A stretch of DNA of 64,000 nucleotides from Zygnema cylindricum (GCA_037447655.1 JBBHKE010000608.1:43995-107994); one strand, 5' to 3'; shown: positions 1 through 9,925, counted from the first letter of the stretch. Program-made: numbers and translations. The notes: generated by a model not told the origin, from the sequence alone.

Positions 1-93
1 TCCATCGTTAACTCTCAAAAATTGAAGTATGTTCCATCAAACAAAGGCACGCTAGATGGTGGGCCCATAACTGGTAATTCTATGGGGGTCCAT
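1..93 (-). pseudogene. Copia gag N-terminus, partial, runs off the window edge
   Basis: Read on the minus strand, an ATG at 93-91 lies inside an LTR and opens the start of a Gag related to that of the intact Copia element at 43969-50378. The translated primer site gives V-M-G-P-P and the following PSSVPLFDGTYFNF resembles PSRVPTFNGSGFIYW of the intact element. One extra C in the run just after the ATG shifts the frame, and a TGA replaces the conserved Trp after YFNF, so this copy is dead. The rest of the element lies beyond position 1. Confidence 0.7.
58..71 (-). other. Primer-binding site, internal (anticodon-arm) initiator tRNA-Met type
   Basis: The minus strand reads GTTATGGGCCCACC directly after the LTR end, and the next base (A) also fits. 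This is complementary to the anticodon arm of plant initiator tRNA-Met (GGUGGGCCCAUAAC), not to the 3' CCA end. The same site follows the 5' LTR of the intact element at 45002-45016. Confidence 0.8.
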
Positions 94-855
94 TCCCCCC
101 CACATAATTTGTAGGTTTAAAGAAGCTTATCGAGTAAGTGCCGAATCCAAGAGTATACAAACCCAAATGATTGACCCCTTGACAATCAAAACCCTAATAC
201 AACTTCAAACTTGTGAAATAAGACTTTCTGTGTGCTGAATTCCACCATAGAATGCAAAGTTAGAATAAGAGTTTTGGACACATTCACCCACTTTGACATT
301 CCCTTAGAAATGCAGCCACTCTGGCGGGCAGAGAGCCTTACCAATTACACCCCTATGTAGCCTGGACTCCCCTGAGTGGGCAGCAAAATCAATCAATGAA
401 AATGGTCAACTTAGTTAAATGTTATGGCTGCTCAAAGTTTGCCTTTTATACAAGGTGCTCTCTGAGAGATTGGCGGCTATCTACCAAAATATTCTAAGTC
501 CTAAAACCCCTCTCTAAACCCCCTAATACTAAGGTACGTACCAATTACATGATTGTACCGTAAAAGAAAGTACAGGTGTTGGAGTACTTTCTATAGGGTC
601 CTTCCATGACATCGTCATAATGTGACATTTGTCTCATCCGGAATTGTCATCTCGCCATCTGGAGATCCCGCAATCCTCTAGGTTATAGCCACGTGTCATC
701 GGGAGTGGCGGTGCCCAAAAATGCCAAGGCGGCCATTCCGGAATCCCGGCTTGCACCACGGCCGTCGTTCAATGTTGGCTTTTGATACGGAATGTTGAAA
801 TAAATGTTCGTATCATTTATTTCGTACGGTATATAAAGTATACTAGATAATGAGG
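72..855 (-). repeat. Copia family-A LTR, 3' part (minus orientation)
   Basis: This matches the solo LTR at 19966-21332 along its length, including the GTATAAAAGG TATA-like box near 450-460 and the block around 340-380. It starts at the primer site and ends where a plus-strand Copia fragment has been inserted near 855. The missing 5' part of the same LTR resumes at 2243-2402. Confidence 0.75.
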
Positions 856-1834
856 TTAGCCACGTTAGAAGCAGATTTGACATGAAGAATTTAGGGGAGG
901 CTAAATATATTTTTGGGATTGAAATGGAAAGAGATAGAGGGAAGAGAATAATCGGACTTACTCAGAAAGAAACTATCGGAAATATGCTTGAGAAATTTCA
1001 GATAGAAAAGGCAATAAGTTGTACCACACCCATGAACTTGAAGAAAGTAAGTGATGGGAGTGTGAAAGGAGGAGTGATAATACTAGATGATCAGATGAGT
1101 CTAGAAAGAGACAATTCATGAAGTATATTCCTTAAAGACAGGATGTTGGAAGCTTGACCTACTTTATGAATTATTCTAGACCAGACATAGCAGCAGCACT
1201 CGGAGTCCTCACTAGGATTCTTAATGATCCTAGGAAGAGAGACTGGGAGGCAGCTAAGAGAGTCATGAGATACTTGGTGGGAACTAGGGATGTATGGTTG
1301 CATTTGGGAGGGGAGCACACTGACATCACTACTTGGAGTGATGACATCACTACTAGGAGTGATACCAGTTATGTCGATGCACCTATGAGAAGATGCACTT
1401 CTGGATATGTGTTATATGTGGGGGAAGGTGCTTGTTGTTGGAGTAGGAAGCAACAAAAGGGTGTTGCTCAGTCCACTATCAAGGCTGAGTATATGGCCTC
1501 TTGTTGTGTTGTGAAAGAGCTGATGTGGGTCATGTCTTTTTGCAAGAACTGGGGTATATGAAGAAGGGAGTGCATGAAGTGTTTTGTGATAATCAGGCTG
1601 CAATTGCAATTGCAGCCAATCCAAAACATCATTTTAAGGCTAAGCATATAGATATAAGATTGAGTTTCGTAAGGGAAAAGGTTGAAATCAAAATTGTGAA
1701 TCTTGTGTATAGAGGTGATGGGGAAATGGCAGCTGATATGATGAAAAAGCCAGTGCCGTCTCCCAAGTTAAAATTCTGCAAAGAAAAGTGTGGGTTAAAA
1801 GAGAAACTAAAAATAGACTAGAAAATAATGGGAG
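856..1834 (+). pseudogene. Copia pol 3' fragment (RT thumb and RNase H), broken
   Basis: The translated pieces 882-1121, 1154-1561 and 1501-1821 follow the C-terminal part of the intact Copia polyprotein: MKNLGEAKYIFGIEMERDRG, then SRPDIAAALGVLTRILNDPRKR, the RNase H block ITTWSD to KAEYMAS, and DNQAAIAIAANPKHHFKAKH. At least two frameshifts (near 1105 and near 1535) and a small duplication of the DITTWSD coding stretch (1322-1366) separate the pieces. The region ends with TAG (1819-1821) and a polypurine tract (1821-1834) directly before the LTR. Everything upstream of the RT thumb is missing, so it is a 5'-truncated, inactive copy of family A. Confidence 0.85.
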
Positions 1835-2242
1835 TGTTGAAATCAGTAGATTTAGGGGAGATATATTCTAGGTCTTAATTGATTAGAATAGCTAAAAGAA
1901 AAAGCGTAGGCAGCCTGCCTCCACCTTATCTCTTTAGCCCCTATACTTGTTGCAGTCACTGAAGGAGAGAGAGAGGGCGGTGGAGCCATGGCTGCCTCCG
2001 CTCCTTAGGCAGGACAAAAGAGTGACCTAAGTCACTCTCAACAAAAAGGTTGAGTCCGCTCCTTAGGCAGGACAAAAGAGTGACCTAAGTCACTCTCAAC
2101 AAAAAGGTTGAGTCCGGCAGGACACGAACTTCCGACCGGCAGAGCGAGGCATAGCCGTCAGCTCTTACCGGTATGTCGAAGTAGTCCTTTAGGATACATA
2201 GGGTTTGATAACTTTTTAAACATTAGCTAGATCATTAATTCA
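1835..2242 (+). repeat. Copia family-A LTR, truncated 5' part (plus orientation)
   Basis: It begins TGTTGAAATCAG right after the polypurine tract and shares with other family-A LTRs the GCAGCCTGCCTCCACC block, the CTTGTTGCAGTCACTGAAGG block and GAGCCATGGCTGCC. It stops near 2242, where the sequence turns into the same LTR start read in the opposite direction. Confidence 0.75.
1997..2112. repeat. 58-bp tandem duplication inside the LTR
   Basis: Two exact copies of a 58-bp unit beginning TCCGCTCCTTAGGCAGGAC lie head to tail (1997-2054 and 2055-2112), followed by the first bases of a third. The unit holds a short palindrome, GAGTGACCTAAGTCACTC. Confidence 0.9.
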
Positions 2243-2402
2243 AGGCAGCCATGGCTCCACCACCATCTCTTTCCTTCAGTGACTACAAGAAGTATGGGGG
2301 GTGGAGGGAAGAGGTGGAGGCATATTGCTTACGCTTTTCTTTTCTGTTTTCACTAAGATATTCAAACCTAGAAAATTCTTCATAAATCTAGTAATTTCAA
2401 CA
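2243..2402 (-). repeat. Copia family-A LTR, 5' end (minus orientation)
   Basis: On the minus strand it starts TGTTGAAATTACTAG and runs through the family landmarks to GAGCCATGGCTGCC. It mirrors 1835-1997, so the two LTR starts form a head-to-head inverted repeat of about 160 bp. The flank at 2403 onward is composite-repeat sequence. Confidence 0.75.
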
Positions 2403-2713
2403 TACCATTATTACAAAACGCCTGATGGACGACGACCCTTACCTTATTGTCCCTTTACAAAAGAGTGGTAATCGAATCCTATTTTATGTACAACATTCGA
2501 AAAGAAATTCTCGCAATCGGATCGATGTTATTTTAGAGTTAGAGCCCATTGAGCCACGAGAAGTTATTTTTCGTTTTTTAAAACGTTTTTTTGGTCATGA
2601 AACGTTTTTCATATCTTAAAACGTTTAGTGTGTCATTTAGTGAGCACATTAATGGTAACAAATAACTAATGTAAAATAATGTTAACAAACTGGATGAGAT
2701 ATAGAAAAAATAG

Positions 2714-2907
2714 CACTCTCCCAAACTGGCACAAGCTCCTCCATTTTGAATTATGTTGCAAAAGTTTGTACATTCATATATATTTCTTTGCTATTCTTTT
2801 ACGTTAATTGCAGATGGTTTATTGCTTTCAGAGACGCGGCTTGTCGAAATTAGCAAACAGATTGGTGCGGATCTTGAAAATTTTGAAATGGGTCCGGTAA
2901 AATAATT
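2714..2907 (-). pseudogene. Captured LRR-gene fragment, copy 1
   Basis: Minus-strand translation gives SYNYFTGPISKFSRSAPICL and further residues that follow 251-290 of the LRR protein encoded at 24372-26465 (SNNYFTGPISVFSGSSPLCF). The fragment covers the last repeat of the first LRR block and the start of the Cys-rich domain. The remaining bases lie at 3395-3453 after the MITE. Frame and Cys residues are not kept. Confidence 0.8.
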
Positions 2908-2915
2908 GTAAGAGA

Positions 2916-3386
2916 TAGTGTTGGGTATCGAGGACCCATTGCCGATATTCGATATATATTGAATTTCATGTACTTGATATTCGATATATCGCTTCGATAT
3001 ATCGAATTTCAAATTATCGCGATATATCGCCAATATATCGCCGATATATCGTATCGACGATATATCGAAGCTAAAAAAATAAAAAAATAATAATAATCCC
3101 ACAGGTTTTCAAAGCCTCGTGACTTCGGACAAAGTGACTGTAAAATCTTTGCCGGAAAGAAATACGGTTTTTTCCTGAAAGTCAGCGGAGTGAAGAGATC
3201 TCTGAGGTACATCTTTTTCGAACGGTTTTCCGTACTCTGACTGTACGGATATGCAATTTTTGCGATATATATCGCGATAATTTATGTTGGTCCCGGTACG
3301 ATATATCGAGGAATCTGCTCGATCGATATTCGATATATCGAATATCGAAATTATCGTGATATGAAACTACCCGATACCCAACACTA
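2916..3386. mobile_element. hAT-like MITE with 8-bp target duplication
   Basis: The ends are perfect 15-bp inverted repeats, TAGTGTTGGGTATCG and its complement. The 8 bases GTAAGAGA occur on both sides (2908-2915 and 3387-3394). Copy 2 at 12282-12293 shows the uninterrupted site, differing by one base. An 8-bp duplication and TA-GTGTTGG ends are typical of hAT elements. The 471-bp body has no reading frame and is full of GATATATCGA-type palindromes. Confidence 0.88.
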
Positions 3387-3453
3387 GTAAGAGATATCTA
3401 TTGTTGGATACACGCTACCTACGGTATCAAATTTGAAAGTGAATAGACCTGTG

Positions 3454-4021
3454 TGTTGAGATTCTGAAGAAGAGGCCATAGGATCGATAAATTACAAGAC
3501 ATGAAGCTAAGGAAAACAAATCTCTATATGAGAAAGCAAGGTTTAATTACTGAACAAAGAAGGAAGATAAATTATGACACGACAAAATAAGCACTCAGTG
3601 CAAATCTAGCAGCAAGGAAAAATTGTGGAGAGAATCATTCGATTGATTGATTAATTGATGCATAGCTTTGGTACATCTTTATATGTGTACGTGTCGTGTA
3701 GACCTATGCAACTTGCGTGTCACGTAAAGAATTGGAATCTTACTTGTGACTCACGTAGACCAATCAAAGATCGCCAAGTACAAAATGTTCGCATGTTTTT
3801 TTGTCACGTATACTCAAAATTTACGTCTACTTGACTTCCCGTACACTACAAGTCAAAGACCACGTTTTCACGAAAACTTGACGTCAACGTATATGTACCT
3901 TTTCGAATATCAACCGTACATGTAACTAACAAGACTCCGGTTGACTTCTCTCTCACGTAACAACTATGACCAACTTTGACTTTCTGGTCCTTCGCTGAAA
4001 ATGGACGCAGAAATCTTAACA
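3454..4021 (-). repeat. 3' LTR of Copia element B
   Basis: 568 bp, TG...CA in minus orientation (TGTTAAGATTTC to AATCTCAACA). It is nearly identical to 8187-8754. Confidence 0.95.
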
Positions 4022-4032
4022 CCCCCTCTCTG
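4022..4032 (-). other. Polypurine tract of Copia element B
   Basis: Minus strand CAGAGAGGGGG directly upstream of the 3' LTR TG, the usual primer for plus-strand DNA synthesis. Confidence 0.85.
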
Positions 4033-4064
4033 AGTCATTTTCTGCATACTATTGATTGTCCACA

Positions 4065-6902
4065 CTAAATAGGACTAACTCCTTTGAGCTGATTACAAAC
4101 AACAATTTTATCTCGAGGAACTCCTTTAGTCAAGTGATCTGCTGCTTGTTGAGCTGAACTAACAAACTCAAACTTTAAAATTTTCTTTTCAACTTGTTCT
4201 CTCAAAAAATGTGTTTGAATGTCTATATGTTTTGTCCTTGCATGGTAAACTGGATTTTTCATCAAAGCAATGCTACTTTGATTATCTGTAAGAATCAAAG
4301 TCTTCTCTATGGGTTCAAACCCTATCTCAGCATAAAAATTGCGAAGCCAAATAGCTTCTTTTGCTGCTTGAGTAGCCGCCACGTATTCCGCCTCTGTGCT
4401 TGATAATGCCACAGAAGATTGACGTTTCGAACTCCAACTTATAGGTCCTCCTGAACACGTGAAAATCCAGCCGGTAGTGCTCCTCCTTGTGTCGAGGTCG
4501 CCTCCCCAATCCGCATCAACATAGCCGGAAAAATCAATGTCTCCGGTGTTCTTCAAAAATTGTAGGCCGTAATTTATAGTCCCTTTCACATAACGTAAAA
4601 TACGTTTAACAGCATACCAATGCTCTAGACCTGGATTTTGCATATACTGACTAACTGAGCCTACAGCTGCAGCTAAATCTGGGCGTGTGCCAACCATTAA
4701 ATACATCAAGCTGCCCACTGCTTCTTTATAAGGGACTAGCCTCATCTGTTCTTTCTCAAACTCTGACTTAGGACTCATTTCTTTTGTAAGCTTTTGACTC
4801 GGGTCTAAAGGCGTTGATACGGGAATACAATCTTCCATACCAAAGCGTTTTAAAACTTCTCCTGCATATTTCTCTTGATTCATGGAGACTGTATAAACAT
4901 CATTTTTGATTTCTATACCAAGAAGGTAACTTAACTCTCCAAGGTCAGTCGTCTCAAATTTGCTATTCAAAAACCGTTTGACCTTTTCAATCTCGGCTGA
5001 GAGATAACCAAACACACTCATGTCATCGACATAAACTGAGACAATCACTAAGTTTTTGTCTTCCCCAATAGTGTAAACTGCTCTATCTGTGTGACATCTC
5101 TCAAAGCCCTCTTTTCTCATTTCGGTGTCAAGTTTGATGTTCCAACACCTAGGACTTTGTTTTAGACCGTATATAGATTTGTGTAGTTTACACACCATGT
5201 GTTCTTTTCCTGGTTCTATCATGCCCTCTGGTTGTTCCATGTAGACTTCTTCCTCTAAATCCCCATTAAGGAATGCAGTTTTGATATCTAACTGATGCAT
5301 CTGCATACCCTCTGCTGCCCCTAAGGCTATTAAACTTCTGAGACTATTAAACTTCACTACAGGTGAGAAAGTCTCAGTGTAATCAACCCCCTCTTCTTGT
5401 GAATACCCCTTAGCTACCAACCTCGCTTTATATCTTTCCACTGATCCATCTGATTTCCTCTTAATCTTAAAGACCCATTTACACCCCACAATGTTTTTCT
5501 CTTCTGGGCGTTCTACTAAGGTCCAAGTTTTGTTTTTGATCAGTGACTCATATTCTAATTCTATTGCCTTTTTCCATTTATGAGAATTAGAACCCTCCAA
5601 AGCTTCATGAAAAGTTTGCGGTTCTCCCTCTGCCGCTATAAAACAATAAGCTAAACCCACATTTTCCATTTCTTCAATGAGTCTTTTAGGTTTAGCACGT
5701 ATTCGATTAGATACTCTTTGAGGGGTTACCTTCAATCTTGATTGTTGAATCGGATTCGAAGAGGTTGTAATTTGCGAAGGTTGTGATGCCGGTAACTTCT
5801 CCACTTGTAAAGGTTCAAAGGTTGATGTTCCACCGGGGATGACGGAAGTCTGAGCTGGAATGGAAATCGGCGTCGATGACAAAGGCTCCACTTCATCTTC
5901 TCTGCTTGGAGTACCTGGTGTTTGTGGAGACCCACTTTCCAATTCTTCTTGATTTTTAAGGGGAACAGTGACAGTCTTTGGTTCTTCAGACCAAGGATCA
6001 AAACTACCTGTCACATCTGAACTACTTTCCTTCCCTTCATCTACAGTCACATCTCGACTAACATGAACTTTCCTTGTAACTGGGTCATAAATTCTGTAAG
6101 CTTTTCTATTTATATCATAACCTACAAAGACACCAGTCCAACTCTTCTTATCAAATTTCTTTCTATTCTGTGTTGGGATGTGAACAAAGGTTTTGCTTCC
6201 AAAAACTCTAAAGTGTTTAACATTTGGTTTAAAGCCTGACCAAGCTTCTTCAGGTGTAATATCTTTAAGAGAAGTACTAGGAGAACGATTTTTCAAATAA
6301 ACTGCGGTAAGGATAGCTTCAGCCCATAGGTTTTGACTTAGTTTTGCACTATGTACTAAACATCGTGCAATTTCAACTAAAGTTCGGTTAAGTCTTTCCG
6401 AAATTCCATTTTGCTGCGGACTATAAGCTACTGTGAATTCCTGCTGTATCCCCCAAGTTTTGCAGTTTTCCTTAAAGGCATTGGAGGTATATTCTCCCCC
6501 ATTATCTGTCCTTAAAATCTGGATTCGTTCTCCTACCTGGTTTTCTACCATGGTTTTAAACTCTCTGAATTTCTCAAGGGCTTCACTCTTAGATTTCATA
6601 AAGTACACCCATACTTTTCTAGTGCACTCATCCGTAAACGTGATGAAAAATCTAGAACCTCCAGGACTTAAGGGGTGAGGACCGCTCAGGTCAGAATGAA
6701 TAAGCTCCAGCTTCCTTCTATTTTTGGGTTCATCATCTTTATGAAAAGGAAGCCTTCTTTGCTTACCTTGAGCGCATCCTTCACACACCTTAAGGTTGTC
6801 TTTGGCGTTGACGTCCTCAAGTCCTCGGACCATCTTCTTTTCGATGAGTCGTTTAAGATTTTGCTCTCCCAGATGACCAAATCGTTGATGCCATAGCTCC
6901 AA
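4065..6902 (-). CDS. Copia pol (GAG-pre-integrase, integrase, RT, RNase H), element B
   Basis: A 945-codon open frame from the first ATG; the true frame starts further up, joined to gag. Order seen: GAG-pre-integrase motif LWHQRFGHLG, integrase core with HSDLSGPH, TDNGGEYTSN and the ERLNRT segment carrying the catalytic Glu, a variable linker, RT beginning NKTWTLVERP with YVDDMSVF as the catalytic YxDD motif, and RNase H with YVDADWGGD, STEAEYVA and KHIDIQTHFLREQVE. Length and order match Ty1/Copia. The frame is -1 relative to the gag frame. The sequence fits loss of one A from a run at 6915-6917, because adding one base would make the conserved segment read through. No classic slippery heptamer is visible at that point. 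Confidence 0.93.
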   Translation of the reverse strand: MELWHQRFGHLGEQNLKRLIEKKMVRGLEDVNAKDNLKVCEGCAQGKQRRLPFHKDDEPKNRRKLELIHSDLSGPHPLSPGGSRFFITFTDECTRKVWVYFMKSKSEALEKFREFKTMVENQVGERIQILRTDNGGEYTSNAFKENCKTWGIQQEFTVAYSPQQNGISERLNRTLVEIARCLVHSAKLSQNLWAEAILTAVYLKNRSPSTSLKDITPEEAWSGFKPNVKHFRVFGSKTFVHIPTQNRKKFDKKSWTGVFVGYDINRKAYRIYDPVTRKVHVSRDVTVDEGKESSSDVTGSFDPWSEEPKTVTVPLKNQEELESGSPQTPGTPSREDEVEPLSSTPISIPAQTSVIPGGTSTFEPLQVEKLPASQPSQITTSSNPIQQSRLKVTPQRVSNRIRAKPKRLIEEMENVGLAYCFIAAEGEPQTFHEALEGSNSHKWKKAIELEYESLIKNKTWTLVERPEEKNIVGCKWVFKIKRKSDGSVERYKARLVAKGYSQEEGVDYTETFSPVVKFNSLRSLIALGAAEGMQMHQLDIKTAFLNGDLEEEVYMEQPEGMIEPGKEHMVCKLHKSIYGLKQSPRCWNIKLDTEMRKEGFERCHTDRAVYTIGEDKNLVIVSVYVDDMSVFGYLSAEIEKVKRFLNSKFETTDLGELSYLLGIEIKNDVYTVSMNQEKYAGEVLKRFGMEDCIPVSTPLDPSQKLTKEMSPKSEFEKEQMRLVPYKEAVGSLMYLMVGTRPDLAAAVGSVSQYMQNPGLEHWYAVKRILRYVKGTINYGLQFLKNTGDIDFSGYVDADWGGDLDTRRSTTGWIFTCSGGPISWSSKRQSSVALSSTEAEYVAATQAAKEAIWLRNFYAEIGFEPIEKTLILTDNQSSIALMKNPVYHARTKHIDIQTHFLREQVEKKILKFEFVSSAQQAADHLTKGVPRDKIVVCNQLKGVSPI

Positions 6903-8212
6903 AGTCTGCGCTTCTTTGCTGAAATTATCCGTGCATCTTCATCATCCAAGCGTAGAACAAAAAGATTCCCTTCCGGATATCCAAGAGCGATTAGCTTCCC
7001 CTCACTTTTGATTTCACACCGTTCACTTTTCTTTTTCTCAAATTCGACTTTTAGTCCACTCTTCACAGCATGCATAACACTAAAAAGGTTATGCTTTAAA
7101 CCTGGTAAGTATAAAACATCTTTTAAATGCCCTTCATGACTACCAGTATCACAGTATAACTGTAACTTAACCTCGCCTATTAAATTGGTCTCTAGAATCT
7201 TATCATTTGCCAATACAATTTTTCGAGGATTTTGTAATGCTGTGATAGAAGAAAAAATGGACTTATCATAACACATATGATGAGACGCTCCAGAATCTAT
7301 AATCCATTTACTTTTCTGAGTATTTGACTGTGTGAGAAAAAGTTTAATTTCATCCTGAATGGTCATAGCAAATGATGGTTTGTTCTGTCTGTTTTTGTCT
7401 TTACTACGACAAACTGAAGACTTATGACCTGGTTTTCCACAACTGTAACAAATAATCTTTTTCCTGAAGTTTTCAGTTTCTTTCCTTTTGAATCTACAGT
7501 CAGCAGTCTGATGATTAGTTTTGCCACATATGGCACAAGCAGTTACTGACTCGTTACGTTTGACTGACTGTTTGCCTTTGACATAAAGAGCTGAATTTGA
7601 CTCATTTTCCTCTTTTCTTTTAATTTCAACTTCTTCTTGAATGAAATGCTGACATACTGCATCAAAGTCTAGAGTAGGTTGACTTTTCAAAGACGTGATC
7701 ATCATAGCATACTGTGATGGTAATGACCTAAACAGTGTAAGGATTAAATCATCATCACTCAGTTTTGTGCCGACTGCGGCTAACAGTAATTTAATCTCTT
7801 TCAGTCTATTTATATGAGTTTCCATATTATCCCCACTCTCCATACTGAAATCCAGCAATTTATTTTTTAATTGCATGATATTTGAAGGATTAATACGCTC
7901 ATGTACAGTCCTTAACTTATCCCACATAGCCTTAGGTTTTTCTAACTCAACTATGTGTAAAAGTTGACTGTCTTCCACTGCTAGAAAAATTAACGTCGCT
8001 GCCTCTTCTTCCCTTCTATCATAACCAGCTGCCATTAAAGCTTCAGTAGGTTTTAGTTCAGTGCCTGCGACAATACCCCAGTAATTCTTATATTTTAAGA
8101 TACGGGTCATCTTAGCTTTCCATAATAAATAGTTACTACCATTAAATTTATGGATGTCTGTAAGTCTACCTATAGCTCCGATACCATGTTGAGATTCTGA
8201 AGAAGAGGCCAT
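6686..8212 (-). CDS. Copia gag-protease, element B; start codon in the LTR
   Basis: 508 codons, meaningful to about residue 430. Residues 1-200 are a UBN2/DUF4219-type Gag (GSNYLLWKAKMTRIL, ALMAAGYDRREEEAATL). Two zinc knuckles follow, CAICGKTNHQTADC (226-239) and CYSCGKPGHKSSVC (255-268), then the aspartic protease motif WIIDSGASHHMC with its Asp at 306. The ATG at 8212-8210 lies 26 bp inside the 5' LTR; codons 1-8 and part of codon 9 are LTR-encoded, and the primer site is read as part of HGIGA. After about residue 430 the frame passes the A-run at 6915-6917 and continues as nonsense over the true pol frame to the stop at 6686. Confidence 0.92.
   Translation of the reverse strand: MASSSESQHGIGAIGRLTDIHKFNGSNYLLWKAKMTRILKYKNYWGIVAGTELKPTEALMAAGYDRREEEAATLIFLAVEDSQLLHIVELEKPKAMWDKLRTVHERINPSNIMQLKNKLLDFSMESGDNMETHINRLKEIKLLLAAVGTKLSDDDLILTLFRSLPSQYAMMITSLKSQPTLDFDAVCQHFIQEEVEIKRKEENESNSALYVKGKQSVKRNESVTACAICGKTNHQTADCRFKRKETENFRKKIICYSCGKPGHKSSVCRSKDKNRQNKPSFAMTIQDEIKLFLTQSNTQKSKWIIDSGASHHMCYDKSIFSSITALQNPRKIVLANDKILETNLIGEVKLQLYCDTGSHEGHLKDVLYLPGLKHNLFSVMHAVKSGLKVEFEKKKSERCEIKSEGKLIALGYPEGNLFVLRLDDEDARIISAKKRRLWSYGINDLVIWESKILNDSSKRRWSEDLRTSTPKTTLRCVKDALKVSKEGFLFIKMMNPKIEGSWSLFILT
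8175..8186 (-). other. Primer-binding site of element B (tRNA-iMet 3' end)
   Basis: Minus strand TGGTATCGGAGC touches the 5' LTR. It matches the usual plant site TGGTATCAGAGC at 11 of 12 bases. It lies inside the gag coding sequence. Confidence 0.9.
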
Positions 8213-8754
8213 AGGATCGATAAATTACAAGACAGGAAGCTAAGGAAAACAAATCTCTATATGAGAAAGCAAGGTTTAATTACTGAACAAAGAAGGAAGA
8301 TAAATTATGACACGACAAAATAAGCACTTAGTGCAAATCTAGCAGCAAGGAAAAATTGTGGAGAGAATCATTCGATTGATTGATTAATTGATGCATAGCT
8401 TTGGTACATCTTTATATGTGTACGTGTCGTGTAGACCTATGCAACTTGCGTGTCACGTAAAGAATTGGAATCTAACTTGTGACTCACGTAGACCAATCAA
8501 AGATCGCCAAGTACAAAATGTTCGCATGCTTTTTCGTCACGTATACTCAAAATTTACGTCTACTTGACTTCCCGTACACTACAAGTCAAGGACCACGTTT
8601 TCACGAAAACTTGACGTCAACGTATATGTACCTTTTCGAATATCAACCGTACATGTAACTAACAAGACTCCGGTTGACTTCTCTCTCACGTAACAACTAT
8701 GACCAACTTTGACTTTCTGGTCCTTCGCTGAAAATGGACGCAGAAATCTTAACA
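8187..8754 (-). repeat. 5' LTR of Copia element B, containing the gag start
   Basis: 568 bp in minus orientation, nearly identical to 3454-4021. Its last 26 bp carry the first codons of gag, MASSSESQ. Confidence 0.95.
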
Positions 8755-9925
8755 CTGTGAAAAAGTTGCTTTGTAAATTAAGTAGGGTCATTTACAACGA
8801 GAGGAAGCGTTCTAAAATTTTACAGGTGGCATTCCTATTTGCGAGTTGCCCGTAACTCTAACGGTTGTACGACGTCCTCACAATCTAACCGAACTCACTT
8901 GTGAGTTCCAGTGGAGGTCGAATGCCAGTCTGGTTGACAAGATTCAGCGACCGACAGAGCGTAGAAAGCCTCCCATGACAACTGGCAGGTAACCGCGGGG
9001 ATTGGATGGTACGGTTTGGGTTATGCGGCTTTGTTTTGTCTGACCAAAAAGAAAATATGGTACGGCTCTAAAATCGTACGGTGTAAAAACTAAAAACTCG
9101 TAAAAACGTACGGCGTCCAATAACCAACCCCACTTTTTCGTCTAATGGAATCTTACCGTTAGACTGTGGTTCCATTAGGCTAATTACATTGGGCGGCGTC
9201 AGTAAACGTCATAACCGACCTTTTTTTGGCGTGGCACATGCTGGTTGGTTCCACTTAATAAACAATTCCGATCGTGCGAATCTATATAGAATCTTTGACA
9301 GCAAGTTGATAACGCAAAATCTGTACCGCCGGGTGTAAAAAGTGCGTCGTATGTAGTGTACAATAGTGCACGAAGTGTACGCTCATGTTATAAGGAAACA
9401 CATTATAGAGAAATGTCATGATACCACAGCCTTTTCTAAAATCCTGCCATGGCTCTTTCCTAAACGCCTGTCTTTGACCTAAAACCTCCGCAGCAGCGAC
9501 GCTAGTCTTCTTTCTCCTCTGATTTCTTCAAAATGAAAATTTTGCTGATCATACTAATCCTCCTTAACGAAAATGAGGGTGACCAATCCGAGGAGGAATT
9601 AATCATTTTAACCATCATGATGTTCCTTGTTCAATGGAACATCATGGCAGCTTCCCAAACCTTCGTAAATTTGGTCGAGGTTTTTAGTATGTTGCTTTGC
9701 AGACCAAGTCGACGGAGGTCCAAGGGAGAATACAACATTCGGCCTCGAGTTTACAATTTTCCTTGGCCTCTCGCTGTCTCCTTCCGACTCATCTGTCTCC
9801 CTCTGTCTCCTTGTCTCCTCTGTCGCGCTCTATCCCTCTCTGTCTCCTTGTCTTCCTCTGTCTCCCTTTGTCACCCTCTGTCTCCCACTGTCTCCCTCTG
9901 TCTGTTTTTAATTCACTTTAAAAAA
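8755..9925. repeat. Composite repeat, copy 1, right part
   Basis: It aligns with 12345-13520 and 37490-38790. Bases 8780-8960 match 26541-26800, the upstream flank of the LRR gene. Near 9139-9155 it holds the end of a TIR element (CTAATGGAATCTTACC), then a long AT-balanced stretch, the 131-codon frame at 9533 and a CTGTCTCC-rich tail. Confidence 0.8.

Larger units (their letters stand above)
2403..3453. repeat. Composite repeat, copy 1, left part
   Basis: This aligns with 11773-12345 (copy 2) and with 34880-34977 plus 37003-37490 (copy 3). It is cut on the left by the LTR at 2402, broken by a hAT-like MITE at 2916-3386, and broken on the right by Copia element B, after which it resumes at 8755. 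The continuation is clear because copy 2 runs through the equivalent point without a break. Confidence 0.8.
3454..8754 (-). mobile_element. Copia LTR retrotransposon, element B
   Basis: A complete 5301-bp element on the minus strand: 5' LTR 8187-8754, primer site, gag, protease, integrase, RT, RNase H, polypurine tract, 3' LTR 3454-4021. CTGTG occurs on both sides (3449-3453 and 8755-8759). The two 568-bp LTRs differ at about six positions by eye, so insertion is fairly recent. It landed in copy 1 of the composite repeat. A one-base deletion splits its polyprotein into two frames, so this copy probably cannot make a full Gag-Pol. Confidence 0.95.

Noticed and set aside
58-71. Part of a tRNA gene (GTGGGCCCATAAC)
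   Set aside because: Only the anticodon arm is present, next to an LTR end; it is a primer site and not a tRNA.
6433-6896. Plus-strand frames inside Copia element B
   Set aside because: Shadows of the minus-strand integrase coding sequence.
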